A stretch of 64,000 bases of DNA from Arthonia radiata. Lineage: Eukaryota; Ascomycota; Arthoniomycetes; Arthoniales; Arthoniaceae. A program made the translations under genes and the position numbers. The stretch lies in the NCBI GenBank assembly GCA_002989075.1, contig PSQN01000013.1, positions 716,379 through 780,378 of the forward strand. Reading direction: 5' to 3'. The notes beneath the pieces were generated by a model that was given only the letters and a program-made list of their open reading frames with translations, had not been told where the DNA came from and did not search any database. How positions within the stretch are numbered: the first letter of the stretch is position 1; the number at the start of each line of letters is the position of its first letter. Shown here in pieces: positions 12,068 through 22,010 of the stretch.

Positions 12068-12538
12068 TGTAACGCCGATCGCTAGGAGAACCGAACTAAG
12101 GCTCACTTATCTTATATGCTTATCGACCTTAGTAGTAGGTATCTTATATACTAGAGACTAAAAGATAGAAGAGGCGAGATAAATTATAAAGAGTAAGAAG
12201 AGCTTAACTAAGTAGATAGAAAGTAAAGTACGTTACCTAAATATAATTAAGAAACTTGTATTTAGATATTAAGTTAATAAACTAAAGTTTATTTTAAGAT
12301 CGGCTATTAGTTTAACTATATAGTCTAAGATATATAAGAGAGTTTCTCTATATTCGTTAATCTCGATAATACTTATAGTAGGTTCGTAGAGAACGTAGAC
12401 CCTCTTAACCGTCTTGTTTAATAATACCTACAGCGGGTTTATAGGCTTAGTCGGAAATAATACTAGTAGAGCTAAAATAACTAATAATAGTTAATACTTA
12501 GATGTACGCTAGGCCGTCTAAAATTAGTATTTATAATA
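12068..12538 (-). repeat. LTR type B, 3' LTR of G5
   Basis: Outer end reads TGTAACGCC on the plus strand, so the terminal CA of the LTR is intact; the inner end is TATTATAA on the minus strand. U3 direct repeats of type B are present. Adjacent tail (12539-12724) begins with a pyrimidine run, the polypurine tract seen from the other strand. Confidence 0.85.
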
Positions 12539-12724
12539 CAATCCCTTCTTTTCTTGTTAAATTATTTTTAATTAACTCTTAGCTCGTTAAACCTTTATAA
12601 GTTGTGTATTATCTCTTCTTTTATAATTAATTTGTAAGTCGCTATACCTTATATAAAGTTTGTTGCTACGAGTCCTAACAAAAAATATAGCTAATATCTG
12701 TTAATCGAGGTCTACAGTATTAAA

Positions 12725-13263
12725 ATACCTTCTTGTTCTAAATACGTATCGACTAAGGAACAGTATATAATTTAGTTTAGAAAGGCAATATATTTAGTAT
12801 GTACTTAAAATAAGAAGAGTTATAATTTATAAATATTTATAGTAAATAGTATATCTTACTTTTATTCTTTCTGTAGTATCTTAAACTAATTTAGTTGTAG
12901 TGCGTTTAATTTATTCTTAATATTCCTCTTAGTTAGCTGCTCTTTAGCCTACAAAGCGCTAATTACGTATATTAAAGGCTTAGATAGTAGTATTAGTCGT
13001 AGCTATATAGTATAACCGATTTAAGGTTTAGAAGTTAAAAAAGAAGGTTAAGAAGACTTATACGCGGACAGTAGCGAAGCTAGCTTAAAATAAATTGTTA
13101 AAGTAAGAGGAGTTAACTACGTCGATAGCTAGCAGCAATATATTTAAATGCTCGAGCGGGTTATCTATTAACTTTTAAAGTAACTCTTATTCGAAGTTGA
13201 GCGGTAGTTCTATAACGTAGTAAGATAGTTTATTTAAGAGTAACCTAGATATTAATAAGACGC
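12725..13263 (+). pseudogene. Antisense Zn2Cys6 ORF relic of G5 (type B tail), 5' part
   Basis: Opposite strand to G5 gag-pol. Start codon ATA (12725-12727), then I-P-S-C. Cys1 is TGT (12734-12736) and Cys5 is TGT (12800-12802); this is the copy that preserves Cys5. The distance Cys1 to Cys5 is 22 codons, as the C-x2-C-x6-C-x8-C-x2-C spacing requires. A basic Lys/Leu-rich region and a conserved SSNIFK block follow. G6 splits the C-terminus at 13263; the rest is at 41229-41272. Confidence 0.65.
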
Positions 13264-13370
13264 TATTATAGATACTAACTCTAGATAGCTTAGCATATAT
13301 CTAAGCGTTAACTACTACTAGTTATCTTAGCTCTACCAGCATTATTTCTAACTAAGCCTATAAACCTACT
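13264..13370 (+). repeat. LTR type B, 5' LTR of G6, first part
   Basis: Starts TATTATAGATAC, a RIP form of the type B start, and stops after TAAACCTACT where G7 is inserted. Continues at 20472 after the duplicated CTACT. Confidence 0.85.
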
Positions 13371-13820
13371 TGTTACGATCTTACTACATTAAACTAGTAC
13401 AAGACTGAGCGCAGTTAGCCTTATTAAAGCATTATATAGTATACCCAACGACCTTAATATAGCGACGTCGATAACGTCGCTATATTGCAATAGGATCCTA
13501 ACTACGCGACAAAGAAAGTATCGGAACCATTAAATACAGAGAAATATACTTTTATACTTTAAACTATATAGCTAGACTAACAGCTAACCTTAGAATAAAC
13601 TTTAGTCTATTAACTTAATATTTAAATATAAGTTTCTTAACTATATTTAAGTAACGTACTTTATCTTCTATCTACTTTAGTTAAGTCTCTCTTACTCTCT
13701 ATAATTTATCTTACTTCTCCTGTCTTTTAGTTTCTAGCATACAAGATACCTACTACTAAGGTTAATAAGTATATAAGGTAAGTAAGTCTTAGTTTAGTTC
13801 TTCTAGCGACCGGCGTTATA
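13371..13820 (+). repeat. LTR type A, 5' LTR of G7
   Basis: Starts TGTTACGATC and ends CGGCGTTATA (CA to TA). Contains the U3 palindrome: arms at 13457-13468 and 13474-13485, loop 5 nt. A TATA-like TATATAG lies about 40 bp before AGTCTATTAA (13604-13613), the proposed start of R. Confidence 0.92.
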
Positions 13821-13822
13821 CT

Positions 13823-13832
13823 TTAATAGACT
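13823..13832 (+). other. Candidate self-priming primer binding site of G7
   Basis: TTAATAGACT, two bases after the 5' LTR, is the exact reverse complement of AGTCTATTAA at 13604-13613 inside the same LTR. In the Tf1/sushi group the 5' end of the mRNA folds onto such a site and primes reverse transcription. No tRNA-type TGG start is seen, although RIP could have removed one. The same site follows the 5' LTRs at 25610, 33330 and, on the minus strand, 6561 and 51417. Confidence 0.55.
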
Positions 13833-13862
13833 CGCTATAAAAGTAGAGAAAGTAGATTAATT

Positions 13863-14765
13863 ATATCTACTACTTTAATACCCAATAGCTACAACGCTAC
13901 AGACAGGTTAGTCAATAGAATAGCTAGTACGAGTAAAATATTAAACGTTAACACTAAGATAGAAAAAAGCTTCTTAGATAAATATTTTAAAGTTACTTTA
14001 TTTTTAATACGCCTAGCTATATACTTTAGAATCTATAAAGACTAGTTTCCGAACGATACTACTATAGTTCTATTTGCTATCTTTTATATAGACAGAAATA
14101 CTTATAAGTAGGTTAAGTACTATCTTAACGATTTCTTATTTACTCTAATAAAGAGTAGGTGCGAGGATACCGATAAGTTCTTTGCTAGCTTTACCTTCTT
14201 TTAAAAGAAGCTCCGTAAGATTTTTAGATAGACTAACGCTAGACGCATCGTTATTAAGAAGCTTAGAAACCTTAAGTAAATAGAACTAGTAAGCAGGTAT
14301 ACCGCCGAATTTATACAGTATACTAATTAAACAGGATAGAACAAAAAACTCCTTATTAAGACCTTTTACGAAGGACTTAAGAATTATATTAAGAAAATAA
14401 TTTATATTTGTAAAGAGAAGTTTAATAACCTCGATAACTTTATATAACGAGTAAAGAAGATCGACGACAGCAACTTTAAAAAATAGATAGAAAAGAAAGG
14501 TAACTCTACTAATAGGTTCTATAGAACAAAGAATCGAGCAAACTTACAATAAGACTAAGGCGATCTAATGAAGTTAAATTTTATAAAGTCTCGAGGAAAA
14601 CTAAACAATTAGAAACAAGAACATAGAATAAAGAACAAGCTATACTTATATTACAGAAAACCAGGGTATTAAGTTAAAGAATACTGTTCTAAAAAACAAC
14701 AGTTTAATAGTACCGATAGAAACAAGCGCAATAATCGATTTTAGAAACCTTGTTCTCTACAATAA
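13863..14765 (+). pseudogene. gag relic of G7 (gag type 1)
   Basis: Start codon reads ATA where G9 has ATG; the next residues are STT.xPNS. The N-terminal half includes the conserved LTLFLIRLAxYF.xYKD block. The middle is of type 1 (KYYLNDFLFTLIKSR), different from G6/G9. A CCHC knuckle lies at about 14639-14690, with Cys and His codons mutated to TAT/TAC-type codons (CxxC reads as Y, H as Y). It encodes the structural capsid/nucleocapsid protein of the element. Many TAG/TAA stops; not translatable. Confidence 0.82.
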
Positions 14766-17700
14766 TATTTCAATATAGCTATCTAGATATAGGAGGACAG
14801 TTACTAAGTTACTCTTAATTAGAAGCACAATAAACTAAACTTGTTTAACTTATATAAGAACTAGGATACGGATAGTAAGTTATAGAAAGAGATAAAAGAA
14901 TAACAAACGAAATAGAAACAATAAAACCTATAGAACTAAAACAACATTAACCGCACTATTCTAAGGTACCGAGTATAGAGTACCGCTACAATATACGAAA
15001 CACTATTTTAAACCGTATACTACGATAATAATTGTACGATTTATAAATCTAACAAACTAGAGTTAGAATAGTAGCTAAAGAAACTAATATCTCTAAAACA
15101 AGATTCGATATAAGAACTAGGCCTTACTTAAGGACAATCTAGGTTACTTTATCTAGAAACTTAAGGAAAATTTAAGAAAGAATAGACTATAGAAGCTAAG
15201 CAAGATAGCGGCTACGATACGTTATAGATAAGAAAACGACTTAAAGACAAAAATATAGATTCTAATAATACAGAATTCTCTCTTGAGAACGATACTAACT
15301 AGAAAGAGTAAACTCTAATTCGTTGGAAAGGAATAATATAGAAACTTTGTTAGTTGGCCTTTTATAAGGAGAAGTTAAGTACTAATAGAGAAATTAATAA
15401 TATTCTAGGATATATTTACTTACGCTTACGACGACTAGTAGACTATCTTATTAGAGATCTAAAATTGCGTAGTTAGTACTAATATCTTTAACTAACAATA
15501 TACAATCTATAGATACGACGAGTCTTAACTAGTAATAGTTATATAATTAAAGCAGGAATTATAAATAATAAACTAAACGTTATAATAAGAGCAGTATTAG
15601 AACAATCTATACAGAAATTCTTATAGCAAATTAACCGATAATAGGTTTTAGTATCTAAAATACTCTAGAACGTATACAATTAACAGAAAAAAGACTAAGC
15701 CGACTACTTTAAGGACAGTAGTACCGGCCCGTTCAACGGTTAGACTCTCTAGAAGTTTAGCTCTGCGCGAGCTTAGCTGTCTATAAATTATATCTATACA
15801 CTTAAGTAACAATAAACCGTAGAAATATTAAAATTATAATCGATTTAGACGTAATAGACAAATTTATCTTAATACGCTGCGTTAAGGAGTACTAGATATA
15901 AATATAAAAGAAGAAATTACTCTACGTACTGTCTAGATTTCAAGGGATAGAGGAAAGAGTCGACTATAAGACTTTGCCAATAGGTATAATAATTAGGGAC
16001 TATTAGAAAGAAATTACTTATAATATCGTAGATATTAACTAGTACTACGCCGTACTAAGTATACTCTAATTACAATAATATAATTTAGAAGTAGATTAAA
16101 GAACTAAGAAACTCTTCTTTACTAAGTATAAGCACTCTAAACAAGAGTCGTTCTATAGAACGGATACCTTACAAGCTATTTTTAGTAGTAAGAATAAGGA
16201 GCGTAATAAAGAACTTACGCGGGTTAGTACCACTATACTCCAATATTTAGATATTCTATAAAAGAAGTCTAATGCAGTATCTTGTCTATAGCTAGCTACA
16301 TATAAGTATAAATAAGAGACAACTATACGCTAACGATTTTATACGATAATAAGTACTTAGTTAATTACTAAGATACCTAAGAAATATAATTAATTCCGAT
16401 ATCTGTTTAAAGAAGCTAAGCTAGACTTAGCTCTTCTAGAATATAAACTGTAAGATTATACAATACCTTTATAAGAAGGCAAAACGCCAACATTCGGTCT
16501 AATATACTCTCTATCAGAAGCAGAAAATTAAGCACTTTACGACTATCTTAATAAAAATCTTAAGAAAGGATTTATTCGAAAATTAATATTACTAGCCGGA
16601 TACCCGATACTCTTCGTACTAAAGAAGAATAGTAAACTACAACTTTATATAGATTATAGACAATTAAACAGAGTAACTATTAAAAACCGATACTCTTTAC
16701 TATATATCGACGAAATAACAGACCAATTGTATAACGCGCAATAGTTTACTAAGTTTAACTTACAAAGAGTCTACAATCTAATCTATATAAAGGAAGGTAA
16801 AGAATAGAAAACAGCCTTTCGTACTAAACACAAACTTTTTAAGTATTGCGTTATACTCTTTAAACTAATAAACGTACTAGTATTATTTTAGAAACTAATT
16901 AACAATATACTTAGTAATTACTTAAATATATTTATAACTGCTTATCTAAACGATATTCTAGTATATAGCTGTATACTAGAAGAATATAAGAAACATATTA
17001 AAAAGGTATTAGAAAGATTAGCGCGTACCAATTTATAAATTAATATTAAGAAAACCTAGTTTTACTAACAATCTATCGAATTTCTTAGATTTATAATTAC
17101 CGAGTACGGTCTCTAAATAGAAGATTTAAAGATCTAATCTGTTCTAACTTAGCCTATACTAAAGAATATAAAATAATTACAACAGTTTCTTAGTTTTGCT
17201 AACTACTATAGGCGATAGATATCTAATTTTAACCGAATTACAGCACTACTGTCTTAATAAACGAAACAATCGATAGAACTTTTTTAGACGTAGAAAGAAC
17301 AATTAGTATTTAAAGATCTTAAGGAAGCTTTTAAGATTAGGCCTGTATTAGCAATATTCGACTCTAACTTACCAATTATTATAGAAATAGACGCGTTAGA
17401 CTATACAATTGGAGCATATATAAGTTAAAATAATAAAGAAGGAAAGCTTAGACTAGTAGCTTTCTACTTAAGAAAAATATTACCTATAGAATAGAACTAC
17501 GATATTTATAATAAAGAGCTTTTAGCTATTATAGCAGCATTCAAAATATAACGAGCTTACCTAAAAGAAGCTAACTATACGATTATAGTATATATAAACT
17601 ATAAGAACCTAACTTATTTTACAACAATAAAGAAACTCAACTGCAAATAAGTTAGATAGTTAGAGACTATAGCTTTATACAACTTTATTATTACTTACAA

Positions 17701-19259
17701 GAAGGGTTCTAAGAACAATAGAGCTAACGCTCTAAGTCAACGACCCGATTATCTTAATAACAAAAAACACGTCGAGCATACAATATTCTAAGAATATAAT
17801 AACGAGATTAGATACAATTAATTAGCTATAACAATTAAGTTTGTTATTAAACTAAACAGTCGAATCCTAGATATTCTAAACGACTCTAAAACCTACTAAG
17901 AAAACGAGAAACGACACTTAGAATTAACTAAGAACAATAAGAAATATTATAAATTCTAAGGCAAAATCTACGTTCCAAGGAATCTAATTCAAAATATTAT
18001 TAGTAACTTCTACGATAACCTAACTAAAGGACATAAAGGTATCGATAATACTATAAAAAAGATTATAAGAACCTACTATATCCCGAGAATCCAATACTAC
18101 GTCGAGAATTATATCTAAGAATACAATATATACGTAAGAACTAAGTATCCGGAGTATTTACTATATAGTAAACTACAACTACTTAAGATACCCGAGAGAC
18201 TATAGTATACAGTCTTACTAGACTTTATTACTAAGTTACTAATCTCTAAAGATCTGCTTATAGGAGTAGCTTACAACGCTATTCTAGTTATATACGATAA
18301 ACTAATAAAGTACGTGTACTTCGTATCTTAGAAGGAAGCTAGTAACTTAGAATAGTTAGTATATACCTTCCTTCAGATTATTTTAGTAAACTATAGCTAA
18401 CCGCAAAGAATTGTTTTAAATAGAGATTAGAAATTTGTCTTACGATTTTAAACATCTCTAATACAATAGCTAAAAACAAAACAAAAAATATTAATGTTCT
18501 TCTATTTATAAACCGACGGATAAACAGAACGGATAAATTAAACACTAGAATAGTATCTTTGGGTATACATTAACTATTAGTAGAACGACTAGGTATAGTT
18601 ACTACTAGTAGCGTAAGTAGCGTACAACGATACAAAGAACGATATAACTAAGATAACCCCGTTCTACGCCTTATATAGCTATTACCCTCTTTAAAGAAGA
18701 AAACTACAAAATACTATAGAGAACGAATTAGCTATACGAATAGCTATAAATATAAAATACCTATACTAACAGTTAAAGGCTGACAGCGAGTTTATTATAG
18801 AACGAACAAAAAAAAAGTATAATAAGTTAAAAATAACCTTAAATATAGATATAAAAGAGAGAGAAAGAGCTTACTTACTTATAAGAAACTTAAAAACTAT
18901 TAGACTAAGCAAAAAACTTAATTATACTAAAACGAAACTGTTTAAAATTCTACAGCAATTAAAATCTATAACATTTAAACTTAAACTCCTAAAGACAATA
19001 AGAATATATTCTATATTCTATATAGCGCTATTAAAACTAGCCTACTTCTAAGAAGTAAAACAATCTAACCTAGAAATCCTTTCTAACAATTAAGAACTCG
19101 AGTATAAGGTCGAAATAATTCGAGCTTATAGACAATACCGAGGTAAACGACAGTATCTTATAAAGTAGAAAGGATATTCTAAATACAAAAATTAATAGAA
19201 ACTAGAATAAAACCTAACTAACTATAAAGATACTATTTAACGATATTAAAACTAGAATA
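14766..19259 (+). pseudogene. pol relic of G7
   Basis: Starts with a short gag-pol linker of the type also seen in G8 and G9. Protease at about 15831-15870, where D-S-G-A-T reads D-L-D-V-I by TCA to TTA and GCA to GTA changes. RT VDYRQLN at about 16649-16672; active-site box YLND at 16943-16954. RNase H block IDALDYTIGA at 17387-17416. Integrase zinc finger around 18029, catalytic region about 18220-18540. Chromodomain about 19092-19215, with WKGY-type Trp codons as TAG. This is the standard chromovirus order. The end of the frame meets the antisense ORF tail to tail. Confidence 0.88.
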
Positions 19260-19840
19260 TTAATTGGTCGTAGTAGCACTAATACTCTAATTTACTATTT
19301 AGTATGCTTTACTAATACTTAGGTTATTTATAAACAAACTAGCTTACTATGTTAGTAGCCTACTATCTAACTCTAGAAACAAATTGTTATAAAAATCTAT
19401 ACTTAAGCTACTTAGTATATCTACGATATTACTACTAAACATAGCTACTAGCTATTCTTCTTTAAACAATATATTATTCTAATTTATTTTGTTCTACGCC
19501 TAGATACGCAACCTTTTAAGCTTCTTCTTTAAATCTATAATTGCCGCTTTAATAACTTTACGCTATCTTTTCGCCGCACGAACGACTTTCTTTTCTTCCG
19601 CTAAACGCTTATGTTACTTCTAAAGGGCATTTAATACTTATAAGTACTAAAAATAGATACTTTAAGCTAAAATAAGTTAAACTTATACTAAAAATAGACG
19701 TAAGATAGAAACTAACTATTCTTTAACGACGAACGAACGTTATACGACTTCTTATTACGAGTATACATAAAATACGATACCTTTCTAGACTTTAGAATAT
19801 ACTTCTTATCTAAGTAAGCGTAGCAGAAACACAGAGGTAT
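19260..19840 (-). pseudogene. Antisense Zn2Cys6 ORF relic of G7 (type A tail)
   Basis: Start ATA (19838-19840), Cys1 TGT (19829-19831). The span is 581 nt, one less than in G2: an A is missing in an A-run between the zinc cluster and the Lys-rich part, so the two halves are in different frames. The Lys/Arg-rich stretch (AEEKKVVRAAKR) and the VAMFSSNIVDILSSLSIDF C-terminal block are very clear. Segment 19841-20016 up to the LTR is tail without a recognised gene and ends in a polypurine tract. Confidence 0.68.
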
Positions 19841-20016
19841 CTCTTAACTATAGACTTTAGCGAGAATAGTATTAATCTTAAGCGCTTTGTTAGCGTTAAG
19901 GACTTTCTTAACTTTAGATATAATAACTTATAAAACTAGATCTACTATAGAGAGGCAACAAGGTTTTAATGTCTCTAAGGCTGTTAAGAACGACTAGCCT
20001 TAAAGAGGAGACCTTA

Positions 20017-20466
20017 TATTACAATCTTACTATATTAGACTAGTATAAGGCTAAGCGCAGCCAGCCTTATTAAAGTATTATATAGTATATCCGACGACCT
20101 TAATATAGCAACGTCGGTAACGTCGCTATATCGTAATAGAATCCCGACTACGCGATAAAGGAAGTATTAAGACCGTTAGATATAGAGAAACATACTTTTG
20201 TATCTTAGACTATATAGCTAGACTAATAGCCGACCTTAGAATAGACTTTAGTCTATTAACTTAATATTTAAATATAAGTTTCTTAACTATATTTAGATAA
20301 TATACTTTATCTTCTATCTACTTTAGTTAAGCTCTTCTTACTCTCTATAATCTATCTTGCCTCTCCTGTCTTTTAGTCTTTAGTATACAAGATACCTACT
20401 ACTAAGGTTAATAAGTATACAAGGTAAGTGAGCCTTAGTTTGATTCTCCTAGCGACCGGCGTTACA
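20017..20466 (+). repeat. LTR type A, 3' LTR of G7
   Basis: 450 bp; starts TATTACAATC, ends CGTTACA with the terminal CA intact. Followed by TSD CTACT. Differences from the 5' LTR are C/T and G/A transitions. Confidence 0.92.
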
Positions 20467-20471
20467 CTACT

Positions 20472-20835
20472 ATAGGTATTATTGAACAGAACGGCTATAA
20501 GAACCTATATTCCTTATAAACCTAATATAAGTATTATTAAGTTAATAGACGTAAAAGAACTTCTTTATATATCTTAGACTATATAGCTAGACTAATAGCC
20601 GATCTTAAAATAAACTTTAGTCTATTAACTTAATATTTAAATATAAGTTTCTTAACTATATTTAGATAATATACTTTATCTTCTATCTACTTTAGTTAAG
20701 CCCTTCTTACCTTTTATAATCTATTTTATCTCTTCTATATTTTAGTCTCTAGCACACAAGATACCTACTACTAAGGTTAATAAGTATACAAGATAAGTAA
20801 GCCTTAGTTCGCTTTTCTTAGCGATTAGCGTTATA
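20472..20835 (+). repeat. LTR type B, 5' LTR of G6, second part
   Basis: Continues exactly where 13370 stops, with the second U3 repeat, the shared R-U5 and the end GCGTTATA. A RIP-altered self-priming site (TTAATAAACT) follows at 20838-20847. Confidence 0.85.
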
Positions 20836-20877
20836 CTTTAATAAACTCGCTATAAAAGTAGAGAAAGTAGATTAATT

Positions 20878-22010
20878 ATATCTACTACTTTAGTATCTAA
20901 TAGCCGCAACGCTACGAACAGGCTAGCTAGTAAAATAACCGCTACAGATAAAATATTAGACGTTAATACTAAGATAGATAAAAACTTCTTAAGTAAATAT
21001 TTTAAACTTACTTTATTTTTAATATACTTAGCTATATACTTTAAGACTTATAAAAATTAGTTTCTAAATAACAATACTATAGTTTTATTTACCGCATCCT
21101 ATATAAATAGCGAGGTATATAAATAGTTTAACTTCTATCTTAAAGACTATCTTTATAAGATACCTAACAAACAACAGAAAGAGACTAATAAGCTCTTCTC
21201 TAGCTTTACTACGTTCTAGCAAAAGCTTCGACAGATATATAGGAATACCGATTCTAAACGTACTACTATACGTAAACTTAAGACACTCCGCTAGATAAAA
21301 CTAGCCAGCTAATACGCCGCTAAGTTTCTGTAGTATGCTAACTAAACCAAATAGAATAAAGAACCTCTAGTTAACGCCTTTTATAAAGGTTTAAAGAACT
21401 ATATTAAGGAAATTATCTATATCCGTAGAGAAAAGTTTATTAAACTAGAGAAGTCTATAGAACGAGCCAAGAAGATTAACGATAGTAACTTTGAACGATA
21501 GTTAAAAAAGAAAGGAGCTAACTTAGATAAGTTTATCTAAACTTAAAGTAAGTACAACTTATAATAAAATCGAGGTAATCTAATAGAATTAGACTTTATA
21601 AAGCCTTAAGAGAAACTAAACAACTAAATAAGAGAATATAGAATAAAGAATAAGCTATACTTATATTGCGGAAAACTAGAGCATTAAGTTAAAAAATACC
21701 GTTCTAAGAAACAATAGTTTAACAGTACTAAGCGAAGCGGGTACCACAACAATTAATCTCAGAAACCCTGCTCGCTACGATAATAGTTCAATATAACTAT
21801 TTTAGTTACTATAGCTAGAGAACGACTCAACTAGCGTCTAAATTAGATAAGCTTACTTATATATATAGAAGACTTTTAGCTAGAATATCTTACTAGCTTA
21901 AATTCTGTATAAAGACGAGCGTTCAACTACCTAAAATTAAGAATAGATCTATCTTAACTAATTTTAAAGGACCTAAGGGAAAGAAATAGACTAAATTTAT
22001 ACAAACTTTA
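20878..22010 (+). pseudogene. gag relic of G6 (gag type 2) with long linker
   Basis: Start reads ATA at 20878-20880. The N-terminal block is common to all copies. The middle is type 2 (FNFYLKDYLYKIPNKQQ), as in G9 and G4. The CCHC knuckle region lies at about 21655-21710. From about 21790 to 22010 there is an extra segment of roughly 200 bp between knuckle and pol that is absent from G7, G8 and G9 but present in G5 and, in part, G10. The extra segment has no domain that I recognise. RIP stops throughout. Confidence 0.72.

Larger units (their letters stand above)
13371..20466 (+). mobile_element. Complete chromovirus G7 (LTR A, 7096 bp)
   Basis: Full-length element with two 450-bp type A LTRs and TSD CTACT (13366-13370 and 20467-20471), inserted inside the 5' LTR of G6. 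Order: LTR, self-priming site, gag type 1, short linker, protease, RT, RNase H, integrase, chromodomain, antisense zinc-cluster ORF, polypurine tract, LTR. Its length equals that of G8. Confidence 0.92.

Noticed and set aside
13823-13832. tRNA-primed primer binding site
   Set aside because: No TGG-type start and no match that I recognise to a tRNA 3' end; complementarity to the LTR itself explains the site better. RIP could have erased a TGG, so this stays open.
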